Counted from the stretch's first letter, positions 25,816 through 35,783 are shown. The stretch: DNA of 64,000 nucleotides from Flavobacterium poyangense (GCF_011751075.1 NZ_JAALLN010000019.1:1-64000), one strand, 5' to 3'. Numbers and translations are program-made. Notes: generated by a model not told the origin, from the letters alone.

Positions 25816-27336
25816 ATGAATTCAATTGGCCCCATAAAGAAGAATATTATTTTAACCATATCCTATCTGTATATATTATTGTTTGTTTATGCGGCAATAA
25901 GCAAGCTGCTGGATTTTGAAAGTTTTAAAGTGCAGATTGGGCAGTCTCCCATGCTTAGCATATATGCAGATTGGATTTCTCCTGCAGTAATCGTCATAGA
26001 ACTTCTTATCGCTCTGATGCTTTTGAACCGACGGACAAAAATGACAGCGTTATTCTTTTCTCTGGGATTAATGACGATGTTTACGGCATATATTTTTATA
26101 CTGCTCCATTACAGTTCTTTTGTGCCTTGTTCCTGTGGCGGCGTGCTTGAGAAAATGAGCTGGAATACACATCTTATATTTAATATAGCCTTTGTTTCGC
26201 TTGCTGCATTGGCTATTATATTAAACGCCAAACCAGCAGATAGCAATAATGCTGGAAAAAGAAATCTCACAACCATTAAAGCAATTTTGGGAACTATTAT
26301 GGGAGGTATTTTTACGGTAGTGATTTTGTTTCTTTCATCAGAAAAAGTAATGTACTATGATAACCCATTTATAAGACGCTACCCGCAGCATCCTGCTGAA
26401 TTTAAAAAGAAAATAAATCTGGGATACAATTCATTTTATATAGCTGGTGAATCAGACGGCAGAATATATCTGGCAAATTACGATTACCCTTCATACATAC
26501 AGTCTTATAGTGCATTGCTTATTGACAAAAAAGAAGAAAAAATATTAATGGATCCAAAGAAAATCCCATTTAAGATGATAACGACAAAAATCCAAAGTCC
26601 TTATTTCTATCTGACGGACGGCAGCGTTCCGATCGTTTTAAGAGGAGATTTAAAAAATTGGAAAGTGGATAGAGAATTAAAGGGCAGTCCATACTTTACA
26701 ATTGCGCAGCCAGTAGATTCCACTAGCGTCGCAGTCAGATCCAACAGCTCAAATAATATGCAGAATATGCTTGGGATTTTTGACCAGTACACTGTTCCAA
26801 AAGCTAAGTTTAACAGAACGTTACTTCAAAAACAGGTAGACGGTATATTTGATACTGACGGTGTACTGCTTTATTCTGCAGTAAGCAAAAAAATGGTGTA
26901 CGTACACCGCTATCGCAATGAATTAATTATTGCTGATCAAAAAGGCAATCTCATTCGCCGCGGTCATACTATCGACACCATATCTAAAGTAAAAATGAAG
27001 GTGTCCAAATTAAAGGAAGGGAAAAGATATGCCATGTCTACACCATCTTATGTAGTAAATGAAAATGCTGCAATGTCAGGAAATCTATTGTTTGTAAATT
27101 CAAAAGTGAAGGGAAAATATGAAAGGGATAAGCTTTGGGAGACCTGCTTTATTATTGATGTTTATGATATAGAGCGGAATACGTATCTGCTGAGTTTTCC
27201 AGTTTTTCATACTGCTTCAAAACAGCTTCGTTCAATAATGGTAAATGGGAAGTATTTATATGCCATAATTGGAACTGATCTAGTGGTTTACGAGTTAAAG
27301 AGCAAGCAGATTAAAAAATATAAGTCAACGAATTAA
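25816..27336 (+). CDS. MauE/DoxX-type membrane protein with C-terminal propeller-like domain
   Basis: A 506-residue protein. The first 140 residues have four membrane helices of the MauE/DoxX redox-associated family and the motif VPCSCGGVLEKMSW after helix three. A fifth helix lies around residues 155-175. The remaining 320 residues are periplasmic or external, with beta-rich repeats (for example NSFYIAGESDGRIYLANYDY) that could form a propeller. MauE-like proteins are linked to thiol-disulfide chemistry during maturation of exported Cys proteins. The next gene encodes a small exported peptide with four Cys, a fitting client. That link is inference. Confidence 0.8.
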   Translation: MNSIGPIKKNIILTISYLYILLFVYAAISKLLDFESFKVQIGQSPMLSIYADWISPAVIVIELLIALMLLNRRTKMTALFFSLGLMTMFTAYIFILLHYSSFVPCSCGGVLEKMSWNTHLIFNIAFVSLAALAIILNAKPADSNNAGKRNLTTIKAILGTIMGGIFTVVILFLSSEKVMYYDNPFIRRYPQHPAEFKKKINLGYNSFYIAGESDGRIYLANYDYPSYIQSYSALLIDKKEEKILMDPKKIPFKMITTKIQSPYFYLTDGSVPIVLRGDLKNWKVDRELKGSPYFTIAQPVDSTSVAVRSNSSNNMQNMLGIFDQYTVPKAKFNRTLLQKQVDGIFDTDGVLLYSAVSKKMVYVHRYRNELIIADQKGNLIRRGHTIDTISKVKMKVSKLKEGKRYAMSTPSYVVNENAAMSGNLLFVNSKVKGKYERDKLWETCFIIDVYDIERNTYLLSFPVFHTASKQLRSIMVNGKYLYAIIGTDLVVYELKSKQIKKYKSTN

Positions 27337-27418
27337 AAATATACTGATCAGTATCAGGAACGAAGATCGAACACCTGTAGATAAAAGTAGATCCTATATA
27401 AATTAAAAATTAGAAATC

Positions 27419-27691
27419 ATGAAAAAGTTATTTTTGAAAAACATGATGCCGGCAGCTGTTATTGCTTTGGCATTGGGTGGGGCTTTTGCTACAACTTCCA
27501 TGCAGAGTGCCCCAAAAGACGAGGCCTTCAAATGGGGATACTTCCCTAGTGCAACTGCAGGCTGTAGTAATGTAAGAATTGAATGTGATGACACGCCGAC
27601 TCCAAACCTTTGCCGTGTGGACGACAACAGTCCTATCGCATACGATTTGGACACAAACTGCGTGCAGCCGCTGTACAAACAAAATCCGTAA
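27419..27691 (+). CDS. DUF6520 family exported peptide
   Basis: A 90-residue protein. A basic N-terminus (MKKLFLKNMM) is followed by a hydrophobic signal (PAAVIALALGGAFATTSM) and a mature part of about 60 residues with four Cys (GCSNV, IECDD, NLCRV, TNCVQ). This is the DUF6520 pattern of the Bacteroidota, where such genes often lie beside MauE-like genes. Function is unknown. A strong terminator follows at once. Confidence 0.85.
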   Translation: MKKLFLKNMMPAAVIALALGGAFATTSMQSAPKDEAFKWGYFPSATAGCSNVRIECDDTPTPNLCRVDDNSPIAYDLDTNCVQPLYKQNP

Positions 27692-27721
27692 TATGGATTT
27701 AGAATCTGCATTTTTAAATGG

Positions 27722-27755
27722 CAATGCAGTTCCATTTTGGAACTGCATTGTTTTT
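27722..27755 (+). terminator. Strong terminator after the DUF6520 gene
   Basis: Perfect 13-bp arms caatgcagttcca and tggaactgcattg with a 3-base loop, then a run of T. It separates the MauE/DUF6520 transcript from the convergent peptidase gene. Confidence 0.9.
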
Positions 27756-27765
27756 ATTATTGTGA

Positions 27766-30414
27766 TTAAAGCGGTGAAGGAACAGTAATCCATTCGCTTT
27801 TTTTATCCTTTAAAAAATGATCGAACCATTCTAATGTCCTTACTGAAAGATCTTTCTGTTTTTCTTGATTTATAATGCCATGCCCTTCGTCAGGATATAA
27901 AAGTATCATGCTTTTTTTACCTGCACGACGCATCGCAAGATGAAATTCCATACTCTGGTGAGTATCCACCTGATAGTCATTTTTACCGCTCCAGAGAAGC
28001 ACTGGGGTCTGCACATTCTGAACAAAATTGATAGGCGAATTATCGTAATATGCTTTGGGTATTTCATAAGGCGTGCCGCCCATATTCCATTCTTCATTAT
28101 GGAACCGCCACATATCTGGTCTGCCATTGCCTTTATTTATAGTATAATAGAAGGAGACGAGATCTGTAATGGCACCGCTTGCTATAGCCGCCGCAAATAA
28201 TTCAGTCTGTGTTATTATGAACGAAGATTCGTAACCGCCGAAAGAATGGCCCATGAGTCCGATCCTTTTTTCATCTACAATGCCAGATTGCACAACCTTT
28301 TTTACTGCGCTAATGACGCAGTCAGCCGCAGAAATTCCAGGATTTTGAAATTGCAATCTGATATCAGGCTGCAATACAAAATAGCCTTCAGATGTAAATA
28401 CAGACGGATTAAATCCACCTTCCACAAAATAAGTTGGATTTTGATATTTATGAAGTTCATATGACTTTCGCTCATAGATATTGACAATCATTGGATATTT
28501 TTTCAAAGGATTGTAAGCTGCGGGATAATACAGGGCTCCCTTTAGTTTTATTCCTTTTGAATTTTGATATTCGATGAGCTGTGATCTGCCCCAGAAAAAT
28601 TGATCCTGCTGGGGATTACTTTTAAAATAGTATTTTGAAGGTGATGAAGTACCTGCAATTGCCAATCTTGGAGACATGTCAAATTTCTGTTCGCGAAAGA
28701 ATATATATTTCTTCCCTTCGCTATAAATTATCTGGTCGCATAAAGCATCTTTGTAAATAATGGAATTTTCTCCAACTTTTTTACTCCAGATATAAAATCC
28801 TGTTTTTTCATCGTTTCCCCTTGCGCTCAAAACTAAATCCTTATCTAGGTTAAAATTATCCTGTATCAGTCCATCAAATAAATGATTAAATCGAGATTTA
28901 TCATGCGAATTTGCAATTCTAAATTTAATGCCCGATTCCCTTCCTCTAGTAAGTTTTTTAAAAGAATTTCCGTCAGGACTTACTGCCCAGAGATCAAACT
29001 GGTCATACAGCAGTATTTCCGTATCATTTTGGGTCCATCCTGGACTGCCACATACAGATTCAGGCACCAGTGACTGCTCTTTGGCAGTGAACTTAATGCC
29101 GATTTTAGCGGTGATATTTTTATGAATTCCAGTACTAAAATTATAAGTCCACCAGTCTCCATCTTTAAAATAAGCAAAGTATTTACCTGCAGGTGATGCA
29201 ATAAAACTATGAGGCTCAGGTGTGATGTTCTTAAGGAATAATTTTTTCTCAAAATTCTGCAGATCCATTACGTAAAAATCTCTTGGCGCTGTGTATTTGA
29301 ACTGAGGCTCATAATCTGCTGGATTTGATAAAACAGCATATCTCATATCACCGCTTAAAATTAGATCAGGAAGATCAGATGATGTGATGTATAAAGCTTT
29401 ATTTATAACTGGAGTCCAGACTGCAACTCTTCCTTTTTTTACTCTGTCTGCATTCTGCTGCTGAATATAAGTTCTTTTATCAGCTGAACCCCACAGCTCA
29501 ACATTTTTTGATTCATTTTTGTCTGATTGCGGATTAAAAGAAAAAGTAGAGAAAAACAGCTGCTGCAGATCGTCCGATATTATAATTGGACTTTCTGAGT
29601 CAAATGCTGTATCTGCATTAATAATCAAATTACTGTCAGGCATGAATTTAAAAGCGTGAAGTTTTTTTTCAGATGCAATAAAATGATAAATAGCTTGAGG
29701 ATGCTGCGGATCATTTCCTGTCGTAAAAGCTAGTGAGCGTCCATTTTTCTGCCAGCTGAGGTTGGAGAAAGGAAGAGCGCCTTCAGCAACTTCAAAAGTT
29801 TTGTCTTTCTGCAAGTTGGCAATTGAAATGGCACTTTTGCCTTTTGAAAATGTGCTGTATGCCAGCATACCCTTTTCTTTATTAAGTGAGAACTGGTCAA
29901 TATTGGTGATTTGCCTTTCCTTTCCAGTCTTTAATGATCGGATTGTAAGTGTGCGGTTTTTATTTTCGAAGGTAGATAGAATAACGAGCTTTTCGTTTTT
30001 TTCATAATAGTTAAAATTACTTATTTCTTTAATGATTTCTTTTCTGCCATTTGAAAGGTCTAGTATGATCAGATCTTTTCCAGTCTGGCAGAAAAACATC
30101 CCGCCAGAAGAGAAAATGCTGTTTTTGGCAGCAGGAAAATTGAAGGTTTTAAGACTGGAGACATTTCGCACCAACAACGTATCTGAGCCATTTTTGTATC
30201 TCATTCTAAAGCTTGCCCATTTCTGGTCAGGCGATATATTTTCTAGTTCAACATTACCCCACTGCGCATAAGAATCAGGTGTCAGATTCTTTTTTTGCAC
30301 CACCTGTCCCCATAAGGGACAGGCTACTAACGGCAAAATAAATAATAAAACTAAAAAAGGTAAAAACAATGCCCTGAAGGCATATAATCTTTGATAAAAA
30401 TATCTTGTAAGCAT
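27766..30414 (-). CDS. S9 family (prolyl oligopeptidase-type) peptidase
   Basis: An 882-residue serine peptidase. An N-terminal hydrophobic signal ends near LPLVACPLWGQ, and LVAC could be a lipobox. A beta-propeller with WD-like motifs covers about residues 45-600. The alpha/beta-hydrolase domain has nucleophile GLMGHSFGGYES, Asp in WSGKNDYQVD and His in PDEGHGI. Such enzymes cleave peptides outside the cytoplasm. The gene lies 11 bp after the SusD gene on the same strand, so a SusC-SusD-peptidase operon for peptide capture and processing is likely. Confidence 0.9.
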   Translation of the reverse strand: MLTRYFYQRLYAFRALFLPFLVLLFILPLVACPLWGQVVQKKNLTPDSYAQWGNVELENISPDQKWASFRMRYKNGSDTLLVRNVSSLKTFNFPAAKNSIFSSGGMFFCQTGKDLIILDLSNGRKEIIKEISNFNYYEKNEKLVILSTFENKNRTLTIRSLKTGKERQITNIDQFSLNKEKGMLAYSTFSKGKSAISIANLQKDKTFEVAEGALPFSNLSWQKNGRSLAFTTGNDPQHPQAIYHFIASEKKLHAFKFMPDSNLIINADTAFDSESPIIISDDLQQLFFSTFSFNPQSDKNESKNVELWGSADKRTYIQQQNADRVKKGRVAVWTPVINKALYITSSDLPDLILSGDMRYAVLSNPADYEPQFKYTAPRDFYVMDLQNFEKKLFLKNITPEPHSFIASPAGKYFAYFKDGDWWTYNFSTGIHKNITAKIGIKFTAKEQSLVPESVCGSPGWTQNDTEILLYDQFDLWAVSPDGNSFKKLTRGRESGIKFRIANSHDKSRFNHLFDGLIQDNFNLDKDLVLSARGNDEKTGFYIWSKKVGENSIIYKDALCDQIIYSEGKKYIFFREQKFDMSPRLAIAGTSSPSKYYFKSNPQQDQFFWGRSQLIEYQNSKGIKLKGALYYPAAYNPLKKYPMIVNIYERKSYELHKYQNPTYFVEGGFNPSVFTSEGYFVLQPDIRLQFQNPGISAADCVISAVKKVVQSGIVDEKRIGLMGHSFGGYESSFIITQTELFAAAIASGAITDLVSFYYTINKGNGRPDMWRFHNEEWNMGGTPYEIPKAYYDNSPINFVQNVQTPVLLWSGKNDYQVDTHQSMEFHLAMRRAGKKSMILLYPDEGHGIINQEKQKDLSVRTLEWFDHFLKDKKSEWITVPSPL

Positions 30415-30425
30415 AAGTTTTGTAA

Positions 30426-31811
30426 TTAGTATCCCGGATTCTGCGGTTTTAGATTAGGATTTGCATTAATTTCTGCCTCGGGAATTGGAAAAAACTGGTC
30501 GGTGGCATTCCATCCGGCCTTTATATTTACAAGCGAGGTGTTAAGCTTTCCATTTCTTTTGAGGTCAAAAAAACGGTGGCCGTATTCTGTGAAAAGTTCA
30601 TGTTTTCTTTCTTCAAGAACGGCATCGAGTATTTCGCTCTGTGTCTGTGCCTGGGTATCTGGCAGGCCTGCTCTTTTTCGGATTTTGTTCAGGTCCTCTT
30701 TGGCTCCGATAAGATCTCCCTGCATAACCCTTGCTTCAGATCGTACTAAAAACTGTTCGGAAAGCCGAAGCACCACTGTGTATTCCTTCGAGACTGATGT
30801 ATCAAAATTTTCTTTATATTTATAAGGATGGTGCCAGGTTCCCGATGCATCCTTAACTTCTTTTGTCCAATACGTTCGGCGAAGGTCGCCGTCCGTAAAT
30901 GAATTGTACAGGCTGCTGCTCATCCAGACAAACTGCGGTGGGCCTGCGGTAAATATAAAATAGGCGCCATCAGCGGTGTTTTTGCCGGCTGTGCCGGAAT
31001 GAAGCTGCCATAATGTTTCTTTAGAGTTTAAGAGAAATGCAGAGTTTATATTTTCGACGGCATACAGGCTATGATTATTTATCACTGCTGATGCTGCATT
31101 TGAGGCTTCAGGAAATTTCCCGCTAAAGAGATAGATTCTGGACAGAAGCGCCTTTGCAGCATACTTATTTGGACGAATGCGAGGTGCGGCTATATAGGAT
31201 TCAGGAAGCAGATCTGAGGCAGTTTCCAGATCAGAGATAATTTCTGCATACATCTGTTCAGGAGCCATTTTTGAAATTTTACTATTTGTTTTGTAATCCG
31301 TACCCGAAACATACGGTACGCTTCCAAAAATGTTCAATAAATAAAAATGCTCCAGAGAACGAATAAAAAGTGCTTCGCCGGTCAGCTGGTTTCTTTGGGC
31401 CTGCGTCAGCGACAAACTGTGTTCGCAACCGCTGATAATTGAATTGGCGGCATAAATCTGATTATAAGCAGAATTCCAATAGTCCGCGACTATAGTATTG
31501 GTAGGAAGGAGTGCATTAGCGTAAAAGCTGAAACTTGGATTTGATACACTCTCATTGCTTATCATCTCATCGGAATAGCAGGCAAGATGATTTGATATTC
31601 CAATGCCATCACCTGTTAGCATTCCCCTGTCTCTTATTTTTGAATAAATATCGGTAAGAGCCGCTTCGGCAGTGTTATAATTTTCAAAAACAGATTCTGT
31701 GGTTAATTGTGATTTTGGCAGATCTACTTCCACAAAAGAATCGCAGGAAACAGCGACTAGCAGAATCATAAATATTAAAGATCGGGATGCAAATAAAAAT
31801 TTTGTTTTCAT
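30426..31811 (-). CDS. RagB/SusD family outer-membrane lipoprotein
   Basis: A 461-residue protein. The lipoprotein signal ends VAVSCDSF (Cys at about 24). TPR-like SusD helices follow (FENYNTAEAALTDIYSKIRD, TGEALFIRSLEHFYLLNIFG), and the C-terminal family segment is EYGHRFFDLKRNGK...FPIPEAEINANPNL. SusD-like proteins cap a SusC barrel and bind ligand outside the cell. The gap to the SusC gene is 9 bp. Ligand class is unknown; the adjacent S9 peptidase suggests peptides rather than glycans. Confidence 0.93.
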   Translation of the reverse strand: MKTKFLFASRSLIFMILLVAVSCDSFVEVDLPKSQLTTESVFENYNTAEAALTDIYSKIRDRGMLTGDGIGISNHLACYSDEMISNESVSNPSFSFYANALLPTNTIVADYWNSAYNQIYAANSIISGCEHSLSLTQAQRNQLTGEALFIRSLEHFYLLNIFGSVPYVSGTDYKTNSKISKMAPEQMYAEIISDLETASDLLPESYIAAPRIRPNKYAAKALLSRIYLFSGKFPEASNAASAVINNHSLYAVENINSAFLLNSKETLWQLHSGTAGKNTADGAYFIFTAGPPQFVWMSSSLYNSFTDGDLRRTYWTKEVKDASGTWHHPYKYKENFDTSVSKEYTVVLRLSEQFLVRSEARVMQGDLIGAKEDLNKIRKRAGLPDTQAQTQSEILDAVLEERKHELFTEYGHRFFDLKRNGKLNTSLVNIKAGWNATDQFFPIPEAEINANPNLKPQNPGY

Positions 31812-31820
31812 AACCGGATA

Positions 31821-34800
31821 TTAAAAAGTTAATTGAATTCCTGCCGTAATTACTTTTAGCGGAGGAAGGTAGCCATAGGTTGTAAATTCAGGATCACCGT
31901 CATCATATCTGGTAAAAGTCAGCAGATTTTGTCCCTGAAGCATTATCGTGCATTGCGTATCATTAAGGCTCAAAGGGAGTTTATAAGAAAGGGCAATGTT
32001 TTTAAGTCTTATAAAGGAAGCGTCGGTAATAGAGGCAGTGCTCTGGTTGAACAGGCTGTTTGCGGTTACTGCCGAACTGTTAAATCCTGCTGTATAGATC
32101 TGATATGGACCAGTATCCCCCTGCGAAGACCAGCTATCCAAAAGCCTGACATGTTTGTTGGACATTGTTCCAGCTGACGACATGGAATAGGCTTTGCTGT
32201 CCTTGCTTACAAACTGGAAGAGGAAATCCAGCGACACACCCTTATAAGCCAGCCTGTTTTGAAGGCCACCGTAAAATTTAGGATTCAAATCTGCAATTAT
32301 CTGCCTATCCTCAGCAGCTGTCAAAAGCCCATCCTTATTGAGGTCTTCAAACTGATAGATTCCCGTCTGTGGGTTGACTCCATTAAATTTGTATAACAGC
32401 TGTATATTAAGCGGCTGACCGACCCTGTACTGCTGGCTGTAGGTTGAACTAGCAAGATTAGGAAAAGAAAGGAGTTTATTTTTAGCAACAGTTAAATTAA
32501 AGCTGGTGGTCCAGTTAAAATTTCCGCTGTTAAAATTGACGGTTCTCAATGTAAATTCAAATCCCCTGTTTTGTACGACCGCATCCAGATTGGCCTGCAT
32601 GGATGAAAAACCGGTTGTTCCGGGAAGCGGAATGCCGACCAACTGATTGGAAGATTTGTTCTGATACCATTCCACGGTTGTGAAAATGCGGTCTTTGAAG
32701 AAACCTAATTCAAGCGCGGCTTCCAGTTTTTTATTTGTCTCCCATCCAAAATCGGAGTTAAAGAGCCTTGTCGGCGATAGGCCGGAAATTCCGTTATATA
32801 ATACACCATTGACAGAATAAGTGTCGAAAAACTGATAATCGCCAATTTGATCATTCCCGGTGGTACCATAACTGCCTCGTATTTTTCCAAAACTAAGGTA
32901 CCTCGAATTCTGGAGAAATTTTTCGTTAGAAAACAGCCACGCAAATCCCAATGCCCCGAAATTCGCAAACTGGTTGCCTGGTCCAAATCTGCTTGAACCG
33001 TCGCGTCTAGCGGTAAGGTTTGCGATATATTTCTGTTGATAGTTAAAGTTAATTCGTCCAAAGAAAGCCTGATATTTATACACTGTTTCCTCATCCAGCA
33101 GTACCCTTACCGTTTTCGCTGCTGCCAAGTTGTATATAAGGCTGTTGGAAGTGAAGCCCGATCCAAAATTGGATATTTTTGTACCGCGCTGGCTTTGAAA
33201 AGTAGAACCAACAAGTACATCAATTTTAGCATTCTTCAGCTGCTTAATCCAGTTTATCTGCGGTTCTACAATCCATGAAGATCTATTTACATCATTCGTG
33301 AAAATAGAAGATTGTGAAGGTCCGACATTAAATGCGGGATTATATATAGTGGATGGAACAATTCTAGTTTCGGTATTGTCAAGATAAGTGAATCCGAAGT
33401 TTCCTTTGACTGAAAGCTCTCCTATTAGAGCATAAGAAAGAACCGCATTTCCTGTAAGATCATTAACAGCAGATTCTGCTTTTGTGTTTAGATTTCTAAG
33501 CGGGTTCTGCCAAGTATTGTTCTCCCAGTTAAGATTTCCGTCCGTCGTATAAAGGGCGGGAGCATTTGGAGGAAGATTTCTGGCATCGCTTGTAAAATCG
33601 TAAGAAGGCAGGTTGTTATCCTGTGAATTGAATCCCGCAGAGAAGTTAAGTGAAAACTTTTCATCTTCGGATTTGTGGTTCAAACTAAAATTGCTTCCGC
33701 CCTTTTTATATCGAAACTGACCCGGAAAAACGGTTGTTTCTGTATGATAAGAGCCATTTAATAGAAATTGGGTATTGTTTGTACCGCCTGACACTGATGC
33801 CTGCAAATCATTGATCAATGAAGTACCTCCTATAAGTTCTTTCTGCCAGTCAGTATAACGGTTCTGGTCCCAAATGCCGTTAATGTCGTAATCTGTAGCA
33901 CCGTATGCAGTTCTGCCATCATTTATAAAGGCCTGCCTGCGAACAGCCAAGTACTGATCGGTATTCATAAGGTTAAGAAATTTAGTTACCCTGCCGGTTC
34001 CTGTGGAAGCAGAAACATTAAATTTTGTTTTTCCTGCTTTTCCTTTTCTGGTGGTAATCAATACCACACCATTTGCTCCTCTTGAACCGTATATAGATGT
34101 TGCATCAGCATCCTTGAGCACTTCAATGCTTTCGATCGCATCAGGATTAATGCTGTTGATAGGGCTCACCAATGTAGGAAATGTGGTTCCCGTATAAGAA
34201 GAACCGATGGGATCTGAAGAGATTGGCACACCGTCAATAATATAAAGCGGTGAATTAGCATCGGATCTAAGACTGTTCTGTCCCCGTATTTTTATATCAA
34301 AACCTCCGCCAGGCACGCCTGTAGTCTGTGTGATACTTACTCCTGCCATACGGCCCTGCATTGTGGCCAGCACATTAGTCACGGGCTGGGTTTCAATATC
34401 TTTCGAGGTAATTCGGGCAATGCTCCCTGTTCGGTCACTTTCTTTTACGGAATAATAACCAGCATTCACCCGAACCTCCTGCAGCGTGGTTGTATCGTAG
34501 AGAAGTTTAACATCGACAATTTTTCTTCCACTGATAGGAATATAAGAAGTTTTAAACCCTATAAAAGATACAATTAAAGTATCGGATGGTGATGCCGTAA
34601 TTGAATACTGTCCACTGTAATCTGAAATTGCAGCGGAATTCACTTTATTCTTAATGGCTATCGTTACACCCGGCAGAGGACTTGAGCCATCGGTTACTGT
34701 TCCGTTGACCTGAAATTGCTGAGGTGTAAATTTGAAATGCCGTTTTGAGCTGGCGGCATGAGTTGACGAAAAAGCTAAGGTAATGCCCATAAAAATTAGG

Positions 34801-34844
34801 CAATAAAGAGCTCTTCCATCCTTGTAAAATGAAAAATAATTCAT
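31821..34844 (-). CDS. SusC/RagA family TonB-linked outer-membrane protein
   Basis: A 1007-residue TonB-dependent transporter. A signal peptide is followed by a CarboxypepD_reg-like domain (VNGTVTDGSSPLPGVTIAIKN). The plug domain has ESDRTGSIARITSKDIETQP and GVPGGGFDIKIRGQNSLRSD, with SPLYIIDGVPI, and a long beta-barrel ends in an aromatic strand (VITAGIQLTF). It imports large ligands with energy from TonB and pairs with the SusD protein encoded next. No sigma/anti-sigma pair is seen nearby, so control may lie in the 570-bp upstream spacer. Confidence 0.93.
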   Translation of the reverse strand: MNYFSFYKDGRALYCLIFMGITLAFSSTHAASSKRHFKFTPQQFQVNGTVTDGSSPLPGVTIAIKNKVNSAAISDYSGQYSITASPSDTLIVSFIGFKTSYIPISGRKIVDVKLLYDTTTLQEVRVNAGYYSVKESDRTGSIARITSKDIETQPVTNVLATMQGRMAGVSITQTTGVPGGGFDIKIRGQNSLRSDANSPLYIIDGVPISSDPIGSSYTGTTFPTLVSPINSINPDAIESIEVLKDADATSIYGSRGANGVVLITTRKGKAGKTKFNVSASTGTGRVTKFLNLMNTDQYLAVRRQAFINDGRTAYGATDYDINGIWDQNRYTDWQKELIGGTSLINDLQASVSGGTNNTQFLLNGSYHTETTVFPGQFRYKKGGSNFSLNHKSEDEKFSLNFSAGFNSQDNNLPSYDFTSDARNLPPNAPALYTTDGNLNWENNTWQNPLRNLNTKAESAVNDLTGNAVLSYALIGELSVKGNFGFTYLDNTETRIVPSTIYNPAFNVGPSQSSIFTNDVNRSSWIVEPQINWIKQLKNAKIDVLVGSTFQSQRGTKISNFGSGFTSNSLIYNLAAAKTVRVLLDEETVYKYQAFFGRINFNYQQKYIANLTARRDGSSRFGPGNQFANFGALGFAWLFSNEKFLQNSRYLSFGKIRGSYGTTGNDQIGDYQFFDTYSVNGVLYNGISGLSPTRLFNSDFGWETNKKLEAALELGFFKDRIFTTVEWYQNKSSNQLVGIPLPGTTGFSSMQANLDAVVQNRGFEFTLRTVNFNSGNFNWTTSFNLTVAKNKLLSFPNLASSTYSQQYRVGQPLNIQLLYKFNGVNPQTGIYQFEDLNKDGLLTAAEDRQIIADLNPKFYGGLQNRLAYKGVSLDFLFQFVSKDSKAYSMSSAGTMSNKHVRLLDSWSSQGDTGPYQIYTAGFNSSAVTANSLFNQSTASITDASFIRLKNIALSYKLPLSLNDTQCTIMLQGQNLLTFTRYDDGDPEFTTYGYLPPLKVITAGIQLTF

Positions 34845-35144
34845 AATATTGGGATTGGTTAGTTAAATATGATTTGATTAGCTATCGGTCCTCTATGGTT
34901 GTTTGGCGACGAAGTAGAGGGCCATTTTGTGTTTTTAATACAGCACTGAAATTGACTAATTCAAAATAAAGAATAAGGAAGTGCATGTTTTAACTGTCAG
35001 TAATTCTTTTTAATTCATATGCACATAGATTTATTGGTTAGATAATAACTAATTACGAGACTATTAAAAAGAATGAAGTATGCTATGAATGAAAGTGAGG
35101 AAGCAATTCCTAAAAAAGAGGCGTGGGGTGTTCTCACTTTATTA

Positions 35145-35263
35145 CACTAGAAGGATTTACTGGACTACCTTGCGCGCATAAGTGAGCCCACGCCATTTAT
35201 GGCGTGAGCATTTACACTTATCTTCTTGCGCGCGGTTGAAAAAGTGTCCAGTTTTTTCTAGTG
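35145..35263. repeat. 119-bp nested palindromic element
   Basis: Outer arms cactagaa (35145) and ttctagtg (ending 35263) enclose ctggac/gtccag, two gcgcgc blocks, ataagtg/cacttat, and a central hairpin cacgcca/tggcgtg. The nested order of pairs gives one long branched stem. It could be a MITE-like or REP-like element, a structured RNA or a plasmid/ICE control site. No target duplication longer than three bases is seen. Confidence 0.6.
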
Positions 35264-35358
35264 CAAGATTCAAAGCGAATGCTTCAAATATTTTATATGA
35301 AGAATCGCAAAATTACATTTTTACATGTAAGATGTTGTGACAAATATAACAAAATAAC

Positions 35359-35386
35359 TTATTCGACGCAAATTTGTATCGAATAA
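35359..35386. promoter_or_regulatory. Probable operator of the XRE regulator
   Basis: Perfect 8-bp arms ttattcga and tcgaataa with a 12-base centre that itself contains caaatttg. It ends 28 bp before the regulator start. This placement suits autorepression by the XRE protein, which is an inference. Confidence 0.6.
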
Positions 35387-35414
35387 AGTGATCTTTTTTC
35401 TCAAATTTTACTTT

Positions 35415-35783
35415 ATGAGAAAATACAATGATGTAGAATTACATTTATTAAATATTCAAATTGGATGCGTGCTCAGATTAGCCAGGTTAAAGAAAAAGTT
35501 ATCTCAGCATAATCTTGCTATACTATTAGGTTATAATTCAACCTTGATTGGTAGGGTTGAACGATTTGAAAATGTAAGTAGTTGGGATAAAATATTTTCA
35601 ATCAGCCAACATCTAAATATTGATTTTTGTACTTTGTTTATTTTGAAAAATAAAGATGATCTAATTTCAATTGTTGATGAATCGTTTGAGTTGGAAGAAA
35701 AGTTGACTGAAGAGAAAACACATTATTACAATTTTTTAAAAAAGACGATTATCAGTAAGTTTGACTTATTAGACAAACATTAA
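35415..35783 (+). CDS. XRE-family transcriptional regulator
   Basis: A 122-residue protein with start MRKYNDVELHLLNI; an upstream ATG adds nine hydrophobic residues without family support. The helix-turn-helix is IGCVLRLARLKKKLSQHNLAILLGYNSTLIGRVERFEN. The C-terminal helix LEEKLTEEKTHYYNFLKKTI probably mediates dimers. Close relatives occur on many Bacteroidota mobile elements. A matching inverted repeat lies just upstream, and a terminator follows directly. It may control the downstream defence-like cassettes or itself only. Confidence 0.88.
   Translation: MRKYNDVELHLLNIQIGCVLRLARLKKKLSQHNLAILLGYNSTLIGRVERFENVSSWDKIFSISQHLNIDFCTLFILKNKDDLISIVDESFELEEKLTEEKTHYYNFLKKTIISKFDLLDKH

Larger units (their letters stand above)
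34845..35414. other. Non-coding spacer with palindromic element and operator
   Basis: About 570 bp between susC (-) and an XRE regulator (+). It holds a 119-bp nested palindrome (35145-35263), a 10-bp palindrome ttacatgtaa (35321-35330) and a 28-bp inverted repeat before the regulator (35359-35386). Otherwise there is no gene. Confidence 0.6.
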
